A stretch of DNA of 64,000 nt from an uncultured Clostridia bacterium (GCA_934662505.1 CAKUKE010000003.1:1-64000); one strand, 5' to 3'; counted from the first letter of the stretch, positions 31,494-40,484 are shown. The notes: generated from the sequence alone by a model not told the origin. Translations and numbers: made by a program.

Positions 31494-32390
31494 TCATCGG
31501 GAAGCGTCCAGCGACCCGGTCACCTCGTCAAAGCAGGGAATGGACTCCCCTGCGCCGGGGCGGCTCACGGTAATGGCAGACGCTCTGGCGGCCAGCCGCA
31601 GCGCGTCCTGCACGGCACCGCCGCTCAACACGCCCCGAAGAAAATAGCCCGTAAAGGTGTCGCCCGCCGCGGTAGTATCCACCGCCTGTGCGCGAAACGC
31701 CGCCTGATGCACCCGTTCGCCCCGAAATGCGTATACCGCGCCCTTTTCGCCCAGCGTCAGCACCACCCGGCAGAAAGGGTACCGTTCTTCCAGCCCGCGC
31801 AGAATCTCATCCGACTCCGTTTTCCCGGTCAGATCAGCGCCCTCCACCTCGTTGAGGATGAGAAAGTCCACCTGTTCCAGCGGCCAGCGGCGCAGTGCAT
31901 CCGTCATGGGCGAAGGATTCAGGATGACTCCCACGCCCCTTTCATGCGCCAGACGGATGATTTCCTCTCCCCCATTGATCTCGTTTTGCAAAAGGACATA
32001 ATCGCCCGCGCCAAAGTTTGCCAGTGTCTGCGCTGCCTGTGCCCGGGTGTTGGCCTGATTGGCGCCGCCGTACAGAATGATCGCGTTGCCGCCGGACTGC
32101 TCCACCTGAATGATTGCGTGGCCGGTGGGCACATCCTTCAGCACGTTCAGGAAGGAGGTGTTCACCCCCGCCTTCTCCAGCGTTTCCTTTAGAAACAGAC
32201 CGTCCCGCCCGATGGCACCGGCAAACCACACCGGCAGCCCCGCTTTGGCCAGCGCGATCGCCTGATTGAGCCCCTTGCCCCCCGCATGTTTTTCATACCG
32301 GGTGGACGAAACGGTCTCCCCCGGCCGTACAAAATGGGGCAGCGCATACACATGGTCGATATTCAGAGAACCGTACACCAGCACCTTCAT
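31494..32390 (-). CDS. rbsK: PfkB-family carbohydrate kinase, ribokinase-like
   Basis: A 298-residue PfkB kinase phosphorylating ribose or a related sugar. GSLNIDHVYALPHFVRPGET and HAGGKGLNQAIALAKAG are the ribokinase-type N-terminal motif; the C-terminal signature DTTAAGDTFTGYFL contains the catalytic Asp. Sequence is close to ribokinases in length and motif order. The ATG at 32390 is preceded by GAAGGAGG. It follows the Gfo/Idh/MocA gene by 83 bases and belongs to the local sugar-utilisation group. The true sugar is not shown by sequence. Confidence 0.85.
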   Translation of the reverse strand: MKVLVYGSLNIDHVYALPHFVRPGETVSSTRYEKHAGGKGLNQAIALAKAGLPVWFAGAIGRDGLFLKETLEKAGVNTSFLNVLKDVPTGHAIIQVEQSGGNAIILYGGANQANTRAQAAQTLANFGAGDYVLLQNEINGGEEIIRLAHERGVGVILNPSPMTDALRRWPLEQVDFLILNEVEGADLTGKTESDEILRGLEERYPFCRVVLTLGEKGAVYAFRGERVHQAAFRAQAVDTTAAGDTFTGYFLRGVLSGGAVQDALRLAARASAITVSRPGAGESIPCFDEVTGSLDASR

Positions 32391-32473
32391 GGCGCATCCT
32401 CCTTCGCCTTCCTTCGCTTTTTTCATTTTAACTCATCCTGCCGCGATACGCAAGGCGAAAAGTGACAGTTCAC

Positions 32474-33649
32474 TTACCGATTTTTCTGTTTTCCGTAGGA
32501 AGCCCGCACATCCGCCGTCACATCGCTGTCCTTCTGTTTAGGACGGGACGTCTGCGCCCGGAGCGCCAGCTCCTGTTCAAACTGCGCCTCGTCAAGTGGC
32601 AGCGCGACCTCCCTGTTCTGCCAGGCGGACAGGTACATGGCGTTGGACAGGGTCAGTGCCAGCAGCCCCTCCTCGCCCCGGGCGACCAGAGGCTCGCCCC
32701 GCAGGATCGCCCCGGCGAAAGCGTTCAGCACGGCCACATGCTGATCGCTGTCGTCCTCCTGCGCCAGCACCGTCCGCTCGTACGACGGGCTGCCGAAGGG
32801 CGCGGTGTTTTCCTTTTCAAATGTCTGAAGGGTCTGACTCAGCCGCCACAGGGTCAATTGACCGTTTTCCGCGACCAGCTTGCCGCCGTCCAATGTGATT
32901 TCAAACCGGTCGCTTCCGGGCATATCGCCGGTAGAGGCCACAAAGACGCCCGTCGCCCCGTTTTCATAGGTGGCCACCACGGTCGCATCGTCCTCCACCT
33001 CAATGTCATGCCATTTGCCAAATCCCAGCTGCGCCCGCAGCCGGATGGGCATGCCACAGATCCACTGCCACAGATCCAGATTGTGGGGGCACTGGTTCAA
33101 AAGCACGCCGCCCCCTTCGCCGCTCCACGTGCCCCGCCACGCGCCCGAATCAAAATACGCCTGCGGACGGTACCAGTTGGTCGCCACCCAATTGGTGCGG
33201 CGGATGGCGCCCAGTTCCCCGCTTTTGACCACCTGACGCATCGTCTGATAGACCCGGTTCGCCCGCTGATTGAGCATGATGCCGAACACCACGCCGCTTT
33301 TCTGCGCCGCTTCATTCATGGCGCGCGCCCGGGCAGCGGAAACGGCAGCCGGCTTTTCGACCAGCGCATGGATATGACGGGCAAAACACGCCGTCGCATG
33401 CACGGGATGCAGATAGTGGGGCGACGCGATGAGCGCCGCGTCGATGCGGCCGCTGTCCAGCATATCTTCCACGGTATCGAACACCGCCACATCCGCCGGC
33501 AGGTTGTCCTTCGCCCATGCGCGCCGCGCCTCGCTCATGTCCGTCACCGCCGCCAGCGCTATTTCCGGGCACTTTCCTTCCAGAATGTTTCTGGCATGCG
33601 CCGTGCCCATGTTGCCGATGCCGATAATGCCGAGCCTGACCTGTTTCAT
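32474..33649 (-). CDS. Gfo/Idh/MocA-family NAD(P)-dependent dehydrogenase
   Basis: A 391-residue two-domain oxidoreductase. The NAD site is GIGNMGTAHARN near the start, the catalytic-lysine motif is LVEKPAAVS, and the C-terminal beta-sheet domain follows (TNWVATNWYRPQAYFDSG, NQCPHNLDLWQWICGMP). Substrates in the family are sugars, inositols or pseudo-sugars. GAGGAG precedes the ATG at 33649. It has its own promoter and a putative operator at 33731. Confidence 0.85.
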   Translation of the reverse strand: MKQVRLGIIGIGNMGTAHARNILEGKCPEIALAAVTDMSEARRAWAKDNLPADVAVFDTVEDMLDSGRIDAALIASPHYLHPVHATACFARHIHALVEKPAAVSAARARAMNEAAQKSGVVFGIMLNQRANRVYQTMRQVVKSGELGAIRRTNWVATNWYRPQAYFDSGAWRGTWSGEGGGVLLNQCPHNLDLWQWICGMPIRLRAQLGFGKWHDIEVEDDATVVATYENGATGVFVASTGDMPGSDRFEITLDGGKLVAENGQLTLWRLSQTLQTFEKENTAPFGSPSYERTVLAQEDDSDQHVAVLNAFAGAILRGEPLVARGEEGLLALTLSNAMYLSAWQNREVALPLDEAQFEQELALRAQTSRPKQKDSDVTADVRASYGKQKNR

Positions 33650-33730
33650 CGTCTGCACTCCTCTTGCCTTGTGTTTCATTTCATGTCAAAAATCACATTC
33701 TTTAAAACCATTTATAACATTTTCAATATA

Positions 33731-33755
33731 TTTTGTACAAATGTACGGTACAAAA
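33731..33755. promoter_or_regulatory. Putative operator: TTTTGTAC-N9-GTACAAAA
   Basis: A perfect 8-base inverted repeat with a 9-base centre that itself holds GTAC. It overlaps a -35-like TTGTAC of a minus-strand promoter (TTGTAC, 17 bases, TTATAA) leading into the dehydrogenase-kinase pair. The site length and symmetry suit a LacI- or GntR-family repressor. Confidence 0.5.
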
Positions 33756-33784
33756 AGGGGAGGAACGGGAACCGTTCCTCCTCC
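33752..33784 (-). terminator. Terminator of the AGE gene
   Basis: Minus reading GGAGGAACGG-TT-CCCGTTCCTCC followed by CCTTTTT. It overlaps the operator's right arm. Confidence 0.75.
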
Positions 33785-33856
33785 AGCGGCGTTTTCACGC
33801 GCCGCACCTGTCTACAAGGTCACGGTCAACAGCAGCGTTGCGTTCCGTTCCGCCGC

Positions 33857-35071
33857 TTACTTTGCCAGCAGTTCGCCCAACATCTGATCCACCATGATCA
33901 GCATGCGGGGCAGATGGAAGGGACCCTTAAAGGTGGAACCCTTGGTGGAGGGCATGGTGGGCTTGCCGTCCCGGCGCAGATACCCGTACCACTCGCCATA
34001 CACGGGGTCGGAGAACACCTTGCGGCAATAGGCCAGCGTCTTGAAGAACCAGTTCAGGTAGTACTCATCGCCCGTATCCCGGTACGCCATCATGGAAGCA
34101 ATGAGGGTCTCGTCATGGGGCCACCACAGCTTCATATCATGCTCATACGCTTCGGGCGGATTGCCCAGACAGTCGATAAAGTACAGAATCCCGTCGTATT
34201 CATTGTCCCAGCCCGCTTCAATGGCATAGCGGAACACGTTTTCCGCCTTCTGGTGGAGTTCCCGGTCGCCCTTAAAATTGGCGTATTCCATCACAAACCA
34301 GCTGCATTCGATGTCGTGGCCGGGGTTCACCACGCGACCCTCGGTCACATCGCCGATGAAGGAGCCGTCGGGCGCCACCATTTCCAGCGTGCATTTCATT
34401 TCCGGCTTGTGATGATATTTGAAGATTTCTTCCGCGCAGATGTCCGCCCGCTCATTGTAGAGCTTCAGGTTTTCCGGATCGCAGCGGCGCATGACAGAAC
34501 ACAGGTTCAGGTAAATCATGGAATTGGCCAGCGCGCGGCCGGTACGGGTCTCGGGGATGGTCTTGGGACCCATGCCCACAGGATCCTCGATGAGGCCGTG
34601 GTTCAGCTGCCAGATCAGTTCATAGGCTTCGCGGGCGCGCTTCATGCATTCTTCATCGCCGGTCAGCGCGGCGTATTCCGCATTGGCCATCATGTAGAAG
34701 CCTTCGGAGAAGCAGTAGCGGCGCTGACGGAGGGGCTTGCCGTCCTTGGTCACGGTGAAATACATGCGCCGGCCGCAGGCACGGTTGATGCAGTACTTTT
34801 CCATAAAGTCCAAGCAGGACTTGGACGCTTCCAGCCACTCGGGACGCGTACCGTACACCCGGCACAGGTAAGCGAACGTCCAGCCGCAGCGACCCTGCAT
34901 CCACACGCTCTTATCGGTGGAATACACGCGCCCGGTACGATCCAGACAGGTATACACGCCGCCGTATTCATGATCCATGCCGTTATCCAGCCAGAACTTC
35001 ACGCAGCGCTCCAGCTCATCCCGCACGTACTGACGGGTCTCAAGCAGCTTGGCCTTCAATTCTTCAGTCAT
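33857..35071 (-). CDS. AGE-family sugar epimerase/isomerase
   Basis: A 404-residue (alpha/alpha)6-barrel protein of the N-acylglucosamine 2-epimerase family. Landmarks are GGVYTCLDRTGRVYSTDKSVWMQGR near the N-terminus, the YFTVTKDGKPL segment, RVVNPGHDIECSWF (His of the active site) and LWWPHDETLIASMMAY (second active His). Family members interconvert GlcNAc/ManNAc, mannose/fructose or cellobiose. Which one cannot be told; lack of sialic acid genes nearby makes a hexose or glycoside substrate more likely. It is encoded 21 bases after the isomerase-like gene. Confidence 0.85.
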   Translation of the reverse strand: MTEELKAKLLETRQYVRDELERCVKFWLDNGMDHEYGGVYTCLDRTGRVYSTDKSVWMQGRCGWTFAYLCRVYGTRPEWLEASKSCLDFMEKYCINRACGRRMYFTVTKDGKPLRQRRYCFSEGFYMMANAEYAALTGDEECMKRAREAYELIWQLNHGLIEDPVGMGPKTIPETRTGRALANSMIYLNLCSVMRRCDPENLKLYNERADICAEEIFKYHHKPEMKCTLEMVAPDGSFIGDVTEGRVVNPGHDIECSWFVMEYANFKGDRELHQKAENVFRYAIEAGWDNEYDGILYFIDCLGNPPEAYEHDMKLWWPHDETLIASMMAYRDTGDEYYLNWFFKTLAYCRKVFSDPVYGEWYGYLRRDGKPTMPSTKGSTFKGPFHLPRMLIMVDQMLGELLAK

Positions 35072-35092
35072 TTGAATGCACCCTTTCGCAGA

Positions 35093-35935
35093 TTATTCGC
35101 CCAGAATACGGCGGATGTAGGCATAGGCGGCCTCAATGGCGGGCACGTTGTCTTCCATGCCTTCAAACTCGTAGGAAATATAGCCCTGATAGTTGTTCTT
35201 CTTCAGGGTCTCGATGGCATAGCGGATGGGCACCACGCCGTGACCGGCCACCGTGCCGCGCAGATAGCTGCCGTTGCGGGTGCGGAACCAGCCCATGCCG
35301 GGATCCTCGCTGTCATAGGGCTTGAACAGGAAATCCTTCACGTGCACATGGAACGCATACTTGGCCGCGATCGGCAGCGCATGAATGGCGTTGTCGTCAG
35401 CGCACAGGAAATTGCCCATGTCCACCAGCCAGCCGTAGTTGGGGTGGTTCACCGCCAGAATCAGCGCCTCCACCCGCTCTGCATCCTGCAGCAGGAAGCC
35501 GTGGTTTTCGGTGCAGGTGCGGATTCCTTTGGTCGCGGCGTATTCAGTGACGGCGCGGATGCGGTCCTTCATCTGGTCGATGGCCCAGCGCCAATCGATG
35601 GAGGTGTCCCACGTCGCGTCGTGGCGCAGCACCTTCGCGCCCAGAATGGCGGCCACATCCACCTTCTTTTTGACCCGTTCCACTTCCTCGTCGCCCTTCA
35701 TGAAATCAGCGCCGATGGTATAGGCCACCACGTCCAGACCGATCTTTTCGCAATGGTCGTGAATGAGCTGCGCCATCTCTTCTTCGGTGGACGCAGGCTG
35801 GTTTTCGGTGTTCAGGTCGGTAAATTCAATGCCGTCAAAGCCGATTTTTTTGGCCAGGTCGCACACTTCCAGATAAGTGGCGTGGGTATCGCGCATATAC
35901 TTGCTGAAGCTGTAGCTGGAAACGCCAAGTTTCAT
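35093..35935 (-). CDS. Sugar phosphate isomerase/epimerase (xylose-isomerase-like TIM barrel), copy 1
   Basis: A 280-residue AP-endonuclease-2 family TIM barrel. Strand motifs are MKLGVSSYSFSKYM at the start, IGFDGIEFTDLN, ILGAKVLRHDATWD, CTENHGFLLQDAERVEAL (metal Glu/His), GWLVDMGNFLCADDN (metal Asp) and HVHVKDF. The end, GYISYEFEGMED, has the last metal Glu. Metal-dependent isomerases or IolE/IolI-like enzymes share this pattern. GGAGGAAGA precedes the ATG. It is a paralogue of the product of 36013-36915. Confidence 0.85.
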   Translation of the reverse strand: MKLGVSSYSFSKYMRDTHATYLEVCDLAKKIGFDGIEFTDLNTENQPASTEEEMAQLIHDHCEKIGLDVVAYTIGADFMKGDEEVERVKKKVDVAAILGAKVLRHDATWDTSIDWRWAIDQMKDRIRAVTEYAATKGIRTCTENHGFLLQDAERVEALILAVNHPNYGWLVDMGNFLCADDNAIHALPIAAKYAFHVHVKDFLFKPYDSEDPGMGWFRTRNGSYLRGTVAGHGVVPIRYAIETLKKNNYQGYISYEFEGMEDNVPAIEAAYAYIRRILGE

Positions 35936-36012
35936 CTTTTCTTCCTCCTTGATGATCTTGCCATCCTGTTTTTTTATATTTCATCACGGGCATACGCCCG
36001 GTATGAACTGCA

Positions 36013-36915
36013 TCAGACCTCGGACCAGATGCGGCGGGCATTCTGCATTCCTACGGAGGAGGCGTACCTGCCGTCCTCCAGCCCTTCAAACTCCACCACG
36101 ATGTTGCCGTCGTAGCCCGCTTTTTTCAGTTCGGAAAGGATCTGCCATATATCCAGATCGCCCTGCGCCAGTATGGCGCCCCGCAGGTATTTGCCCGCCC
36201 GGGAACGGAACCATGTGCCCGCGCAGTCGAACAGATGACTGTCTCCCGGATCGCGGGTGCGGATGTAAAAATCCTTCAGGTGCACCATGCGGCACCGTCC
36301 GGCCAGCGTTTTGGCCGCTGCGGAAGGGTCTTCATCCACGCAGGCAATGTTGCCCGTATCCAGCAGAAGACCGTAGTTCTCGCTGTTCACCGCATCGATC
36401 AGCCGCTCCACCCGATCGCAGCCGTTGGCAAAAAAGCCGTGGTTTTCAATGAGGGTCATGACCCCTTTTCTGCGGGCGTACTCCGTCACCGTCCGCGCGC
36501 CCTCCACCATGGCGGGCATCAGCCGTTCAAAGTCCCGCAGGGTGTTCTCCCTGTGGGGACGGCGGAAGGAGCACACGTCGTGGCGCATCCGGGGCACTTC
36601 CAGTTCGGCGGCAATGTCCACCTCGTGGCACACCCGCTTCACCTCGTCCTGCCAGGCCTGTCCCTCCTTGCAGAAATCGGCCAGCACGGAGTAATTGCAC
36701 AGTTCAACGCCCGCATCCCGCGCCTGACGCTTTACCTGCGCAATGGCCTGTACGTCCACCTTCGTCACGTCGCCGCCGTCAAAATTGAACGCAAACGGCA
36801 CCAGTTCCATGCACTCCGCGCCGTTGCGGGCGGCAAATTCCACCGCCTCTCCCAGCGTCATGCGTCCCTGTTCGATCTCCCTGTCCAGCGAATAAGAGCT
36901 TAACCCGATTTTCAT
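36013..36915 (-). CDS. Sugar phosphate isomerase/epimerase (xylose-isomerase-like TIM barrel), copy 2
   Basis: A 300-residue paralogue of the preceding TIM barrel with matching blocks: MKIGLSSYSLDREIEQ, GAECMELVPFAF, RMRHDVCSF, LIENHGFFANGCDRVERL, GLLLDTGNIACVDED and GNIVVEFEGLEDGRY. Metal ligands (Glu, Asp, His, Glu) appear conserved. The ATG at 36915 has GGGGAGGAA just upstream. It is first in the operon that continues into copy 1 and AGE. Two diverged copies suggest two successive isomerase/epimerase steps or two substrates. Confidence 0.85.
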   Translation of the reverse strand: MKIGLSSYSLDREIEQGRMTLGEAVEFAARNGAECMELVPFAFNFDGGDVTKVDVQAIAQVKRQARDAGVELCNYSVLADFCKEGQAWQDEVKRVCHEVDIAAELEVPRMRHDVCSFRRPHRENTLRDFERLMPAMVEGARTVTEYARRKGVMTLIENHGFFANGCDRVERLIDAVNSENYGLLLDTGNIACVDEDPSAAAKTLAGRCRMVHLKDFYIRTRDPGDSHLFDCAGTWFRSRAGKYLRGAILAQGDLDIWQILSELKKAGYDGNIVVEFEGLEDGRYASSVGMQNARRIWSEV

Positions 36916-36987
36916 GGGCAATTCCTCCCCCGCTTTCCGGCGGTGCGCTCCCAGAGGGCGCGTATTCATACAGCTTCTGCCATTTTT

Positions 36988-37016
36988 ATCATACCACAAT
37001 CTGTGCAGGCGGGCAA
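36988..37016 (-). promoter_or_regulatory. Promoter of the isomerase-AGE operon
   Basis: Minus-strand TTGCCC (37011-37016), 17 bases, TATGAT (36988-36993) with an extended TG. Confidence 0.65.
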
Positions 37017-37017
37017 T

Positions 37018-37053
37018 GCATAAAATATTAAAAAAGCTGTTAATATTTTATGC
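37018..37053. repeat. Perfect 14-base inverted repeat, AT-rich
   Basis: GCATAAAATATTAA (37018-37031), 8-base loop, TTAATATTTTATGC (37040-37053). It contains the stop codon of the rsmF-like gene and ends two bases from the -35 of the next promoter. It may be a terminator, an operator, or both. Confidence 0.7.
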
Positions 37054-38391
37054 TTCTTCCCACTCCGGCTGCAGCGTTCGCCGCAGCCCCTTGGGATAGT
37101 GGTTTTTCATCTGCCCGTCCGAGGCCTTGCCCCATCCCAGCGGCATCCCGCCGCAACAGACGCTGTAAAAGCCTTTCATTTCCTCCCCGCAGGGCAGGGT
37201 TTCTCCCCGCAGGTAGCAAAGCGCCCCCGCCTCATCCGTTTCAAACCGTCTTGTTCCGGGGCAGGCAAGCGCCAGCGCGTGGTCGGGCAGAAAAGTCTTT
37301 CCCTTCAGACTGCCTGCATGCACGCCGACGCGCAGCACCCGCACCCCGTCCAGCGGCGGCGTCTCCTCCGGCGGAGAGATCAGCTGCCCGCCAAAGGCGG
37401 ACAGCGGACGGGGCAGTTCGATCCCCTGCGCAGCACAGAAAGCCTCCGCCGCAGCACGGGCAGCCCGATCCGGCAAAGCGGTTCTTTCCGTGCACACGCT
37501 TCGCGCAGGTCCGTTTTCGCGGACAAGGCGCGCCACGAAATGCCCCTCGCCCCGCACACGGTGAGGCCACAGACGCAGCATGCCCCCGCTGTCGCCTACC
37601 CCCGGCAGTCCAAAGGGGGACAGGGTAAAGTCGGGATGGGTCGCCAGAAATCCGCGCACGACCCCTTCGTTCTCCAGCGGATTGAACGTGCAGGTGCTGT
37701 AAACCAGCGTCCCGCCTGCCCGGAGCATCTGCGCCGCGCAGTGCAGAATGCCCGCCTGCCGGTCGGCGCAGCGCACAGGCGCTTCCGCGTTCCACTCTTT
37801 CCGTGTCTCCGGATGCCGCCTGAACATTCCCTCGCCCGAGCAGGGCGCGTCCACCAGAATTCTGTCAAACCATCCCGTCCACCGTTCGCACAGCCTTTCC
37901 GGCAGCATGGAAACCACCACGGTGTTCTCCACGCCCAGCCGTTCCACATTCCGGGACAGGATCTGCGCACGGGCAGGGTGGGGCTCATTGCAGACCAGCA
38001 CGCCCCTTCCCCCCATCTTCGCCGCCAGCTGGGTGCTCTTTCCCCCCGGCGCGGCGCACAGATCCAGCACCCGTTCTCCGGGCTGCGCCCCCAGTGCAGC
38101 GGCGGCAGCCATGGCGCTGGGCTCCTGCATGTAGTACGCACCGGCCTCGTGCGCCACCCGGCCGCCGTCCCGGCTGTCCAGCGGAACATAATACCCCCGT
38201 TCCGCCCACGGCACCCGTTCCGCCGCGTCCTCCGGCACAGGAAAGCCTGCCCGCACCCGCAGACCGCGGCAGGGCGTCCCGGCATAAGAGGCGACAAAAG
38301 AAGGCAGCTCGTCGCCCAGAAGAGGCGCAAGCTGCTCAAGAAAGCCCTGCGGCAAAGCCGTTTCAATGCCGTTTTCGTTCGTTAATCCCAT
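37048..38391 (-). CDS. rsmF: RsmF/YebU-like 16S rRNA (cytosine-C5) methyltransferase
   Basis: A 447-residue SAM-dependent NOL1/NOP2/Sun enzyme. The SAM site is VLDLCAAPGGKSTQLAAKMGG, motif IV is ILVDAPCSGEGMFRR (Cys), and motif VI is VYSTCTFNPLENEGV with the catalytic Cys. The C-terminal domain (LRRTLQPEWEEA end, QGIELPRP) matches the RsmF-type RNA-binding extension. Two close starts exist: 38397 and 38391; the latter has AGGAAAA at a proper distance. It overlaps the end of the upstream gene by 29 bases. The exact target base is inferred. Confidence 0.9.
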   Translation of the reverse strand: MGLTNENGIETALPQGFLEQLAPLLGDELPSFVASYAGTPCRGLRVRAGFPVPEDAAERVPWAERGYYVPLDSRDGGRVAHEAGAYYMQEPSAMAAAAALGAQPGERVLDLCAAPGGKSTQLAAKMGGRGVLVCNEPHPARAQILSRNVERLGVENTVVVSMLPERLCERWTGWFDRILVDAPCSGEGMFRRHPETRKEWNAEAPVRCADRQAGILHCAAQMLRAGGTLVYSTCTFNPLENEGVVRGFLATHPDFTLSPFGLPGVGDSGGMLRLWPHRVRGEGHFVARLVRENGPARSVCTERTALPDRAARAAAEAFCAAQGIELPRPLSAFGGQLISPPEETPPLDGVRVLRVGVHAGSLKGKTFLPDHALALACPGTRRFETDEAGALCYLRGETLPCGEEMKGFYSVCCGGMPLGWGKASDGQMKNHYPKGLRRTLQPEWEEA

Positions 38392-39400
38392 ATGCATTTT
38401 CCTGTTCTTTATGAGGGTAGACCGGCGCATGGAACGCCTCGTTCTTATCGACCACAGGCGGCAGACCGTCCAGCATGCCTTCTTCTTCCTCGTTGCCCAG
38501 CAATCTGTCCCGCATGCGCCCGAAGGCGTTTTTGCGGGCGTACCGGTCGCCGCGCCGTTTTCTTTCCTCCCGTGCCGGCGTGCCGGATGCAAACTCCGGC
38601 ATTTCTTCCTCCCAGACAAACGCCTCCTCGTCGGGCGCACGGTTCTGCACGGCGGCGTATCCGTCCCTGTATCCGCCTGCAGGCGACATCTGCACGTACC
38701 CGGCGGGCATGGTCTCATCGACTGTCATGCCCCCATTTTCCTGCGGCCGCATGTCATTTTCACTGCCTGCGTACATTGCGCCCGCAGACGGAGAAAACGT
38801 CGCGTAAGGTACAGCCATGCCCTGCTGCGTGTTTGCGTAAATTGCATTCTGCTGCCAGCCGTCACCGACAGATCCTGCGTCAGCGTGCTGTCTGCCCTGC
38901 CAGCCGGCATCGCCGGGCACCGTCTGCACAGGCGCACCGTTGCTCCTGCAGCCATATGCATCATCCGCCCCGGAACGGGAAAAGGGGACATTTTCCCCAT
39001 TCATCATGGAAGCGCCGGACTGCCAGCCCGCTGTCTGAACAGATCCGTCGAACGGCGCCGGCGCTGCCGCATCCATCTGGTTCAGCGCGACGGCGTCCCG
39101 ATAGCCGGTATAAAACGTCCGCTGTGCCCGCTCGCCCATTTCCTGCCCGCGCAGCCGTGCCAGAAAATGGCGCAGCTTGGTGCGCCACACCAGATCCGGC
39201 CGCCACCGCAGCAGCCAGATCAGTTTGTCCGCCGCTTCGCCCGTCAGGCACAGCAGACCGACCAGCGGGATCCAGTGATCCCCCAGCCAGGTAAAAAAGC
39301 GCTGCGCCCCGCCGTTGCTGAGCAGCTGCCACAGTCCCTGCACCAGCGCCCGCACCCAACCCAGCAGGAGCGAAAAAAGCGCGTTTGCAAATGCGTTCAT
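38363..39400 (-). CDS. Hypothetical membrane protein with long disordered region
   Basis: A 345-residue protein not resembling any family I know. Two hydrophobic segments lie at about 1-25 and 39-58, followed by a basic stretch (RWRPDLVWRTKLRHFLARLRG). Residues 110-270 are low-complexity, rich in Gly, Ala, Met, Gln and Tyr; the C-terminus is charged (REERKRRGDRYARKN). It is encoded between cdaR and rsmF, four bases after cdaR, and so is probably cotranscribed. It may be a membrane-tethered scaffold connected to c-di-AMP signalling, but this is only from position. Confidence 0.6.
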   Translation of the reverse strand: MNAFANALFSLLLGWVRALVQGLWQLLSNGGAQRFFTWLGDHWIPLVGLLCLTGEAADKLIWLLRWRPDLVWRTKLRHFLARLRGQEMGERAQRTFYTGYRDAVALNQMDAAAPAPFDGSVQTAGWQSGASMMNGENVPFSRSGADDAYGCRSNGAPVQTVPGDAGWQGRQHADAGSVGDGWQQNAIYANTQQGMAVPYATFSPSAGAMYAGSENDMRPQENGGMTVDETMPAGYVQMSPAGGYRDGYAAVQNRAPDEEAFVWEEEMPEFASGTPAREERKRRGDRYARKNAFGRMRDRLLGNEEEEGMLDGLPPVVDKNEAFHAPVYPHKEQENAYGINERKRH

Positions 39401-39404
39401 GCCT

Positions 39405-40484
39405 TCACTCCGCGTTCTCCACCGGTCCGATTTCCACCGTCACATATACCACATCGGTGCTCATGTAAATGACGTCGCCGGGTCTGTTAATGGTCAGAAT
39501 GGCCGTGGTGCTTTCCTGCAGGCCGCTCACATCCACCTGCCCGGCCAGATAGGCCAGATCACTGACGAAGGAATCCGTATCCCGCACGGCCACGTCGATT
39601 TCGGCGGGCGAGAAGGTAACGGACTTGATCTCGTACCCCTTCCCGGGTTTTCCCTTCACCACGCCTACCTGATTGAGCTCCTGCCGCACCAGCGGATAGA
39701 GGGTCTGCTCCACGGTAATGGAATCCAGCGTGACGGCGTTGCTGCTGACTGTCAGGTCGGCGCCGTCCACGGTCTGCTGGTTCGCGTCCTGCAGCACAAA
39801 GGGAACGGCCGTCACCTCCGTCCCGGCCTGACTGGACAGGGCGGACAGGTCGTAGTGCGCCACGCAGCGCACGATCGTTTCCACCTTGGACTTTGGACCG
39901 GACACGGCTACATAATCCGGATCCGCGCTGACGTTTGCGGAGGCATAGTAACCGTCGGGCGCGGTGCCCGTCGCCTCCACCCGCACAGGGATTCTGGAAC
40001 GGGTCACATATTCTTCCACCGTCACGGTGATCTCATCAACGGACTTCTCCGTCACCGCCCCGTAAGCGGCGCTGCTGCTGGACAGAACCTGCAGGGTCTG
40101 CTCACCCGTTCCGCGGATGGTGGAAAGATCCACCCGCAGGTTATAGTTTGCCGCCGTGGCGGTCTGATAATTGCGTTGGGGAACCTCCGCCTTGATAGTC
40201 ACGCCGCTGAGTTTTTCCAGTCCGGAGGTCACAATATAGCCGTTCCGCTGCAGCGTCGAAGCGTTGTTGACGGTGATCTCCACATCGGTAAACACTTTTT
40301 CCCGGGTCAGCGTGGTATCCTGCGAAATGACGCTTCCCCACAGAATAACGGCCAGCGCCAGACAGGCCAGCTTCCAGCCCCAGTTGTGGATCAGCGCCTG
40401 CCAGATACCGCCCCACACCCCGGCGGGCTTTTTCCCCGTCGTGTGACTGTTGTCCGAGTGAAAAGAAGGGCCGTTATTCATCAT
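39405..40484 (-). CDS. cdaR: CdaR-type YbbR-domain regulator of diadenylate cyclase
   Basis: A 359-residue membrane-anchored protein with one N-terminal transmembrane helix (LACLALAVILWGSVIS, about 39-54) followed by extracellular YbbR repeats of about 80-90 residues (four can be made out, each with V-x-G-P/E-x-V or A-E-V pattern, e.g. YVAVSGPKSKVETI). CdaR binds CdaA and modulates c-di-AMP synthesis. It overlaps the end of cdaA by 11 bases. The usual third gene glmM is not here. Confidence 0.9.
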   Translation of the reverse strand: MMNNGPSFHSDNSHTTGKKPAGVWGGIWQALIHNWGWKLACLALAVILWGSVISQDTTLTREKVFTDVEITVNNASTLQRNGYIVTSGLEKLSGVTIKAEVPQRNYQTATAANYNLRVDLSTIRGTGEQTLQVLSSSSAAYGAVTEKSVDEITVTVEEYVTRSRIPVRVEATGTAPDGYYASANVSADPDYVAVSGPKSKVETIVRCVAHYDLSALSSQAGTEVTAVPFVLQDANQQTVDGADLTVSSNAVTLDSITVEQTLYPLVRQELNQVGVVKGKPGKGYEIKSVTFSPAEIDVAVRDTDSFVSDLAYLAGQVDVSGLQESTTAILTINRPGDVIYMSTDVVYVTVEIGPVENAE

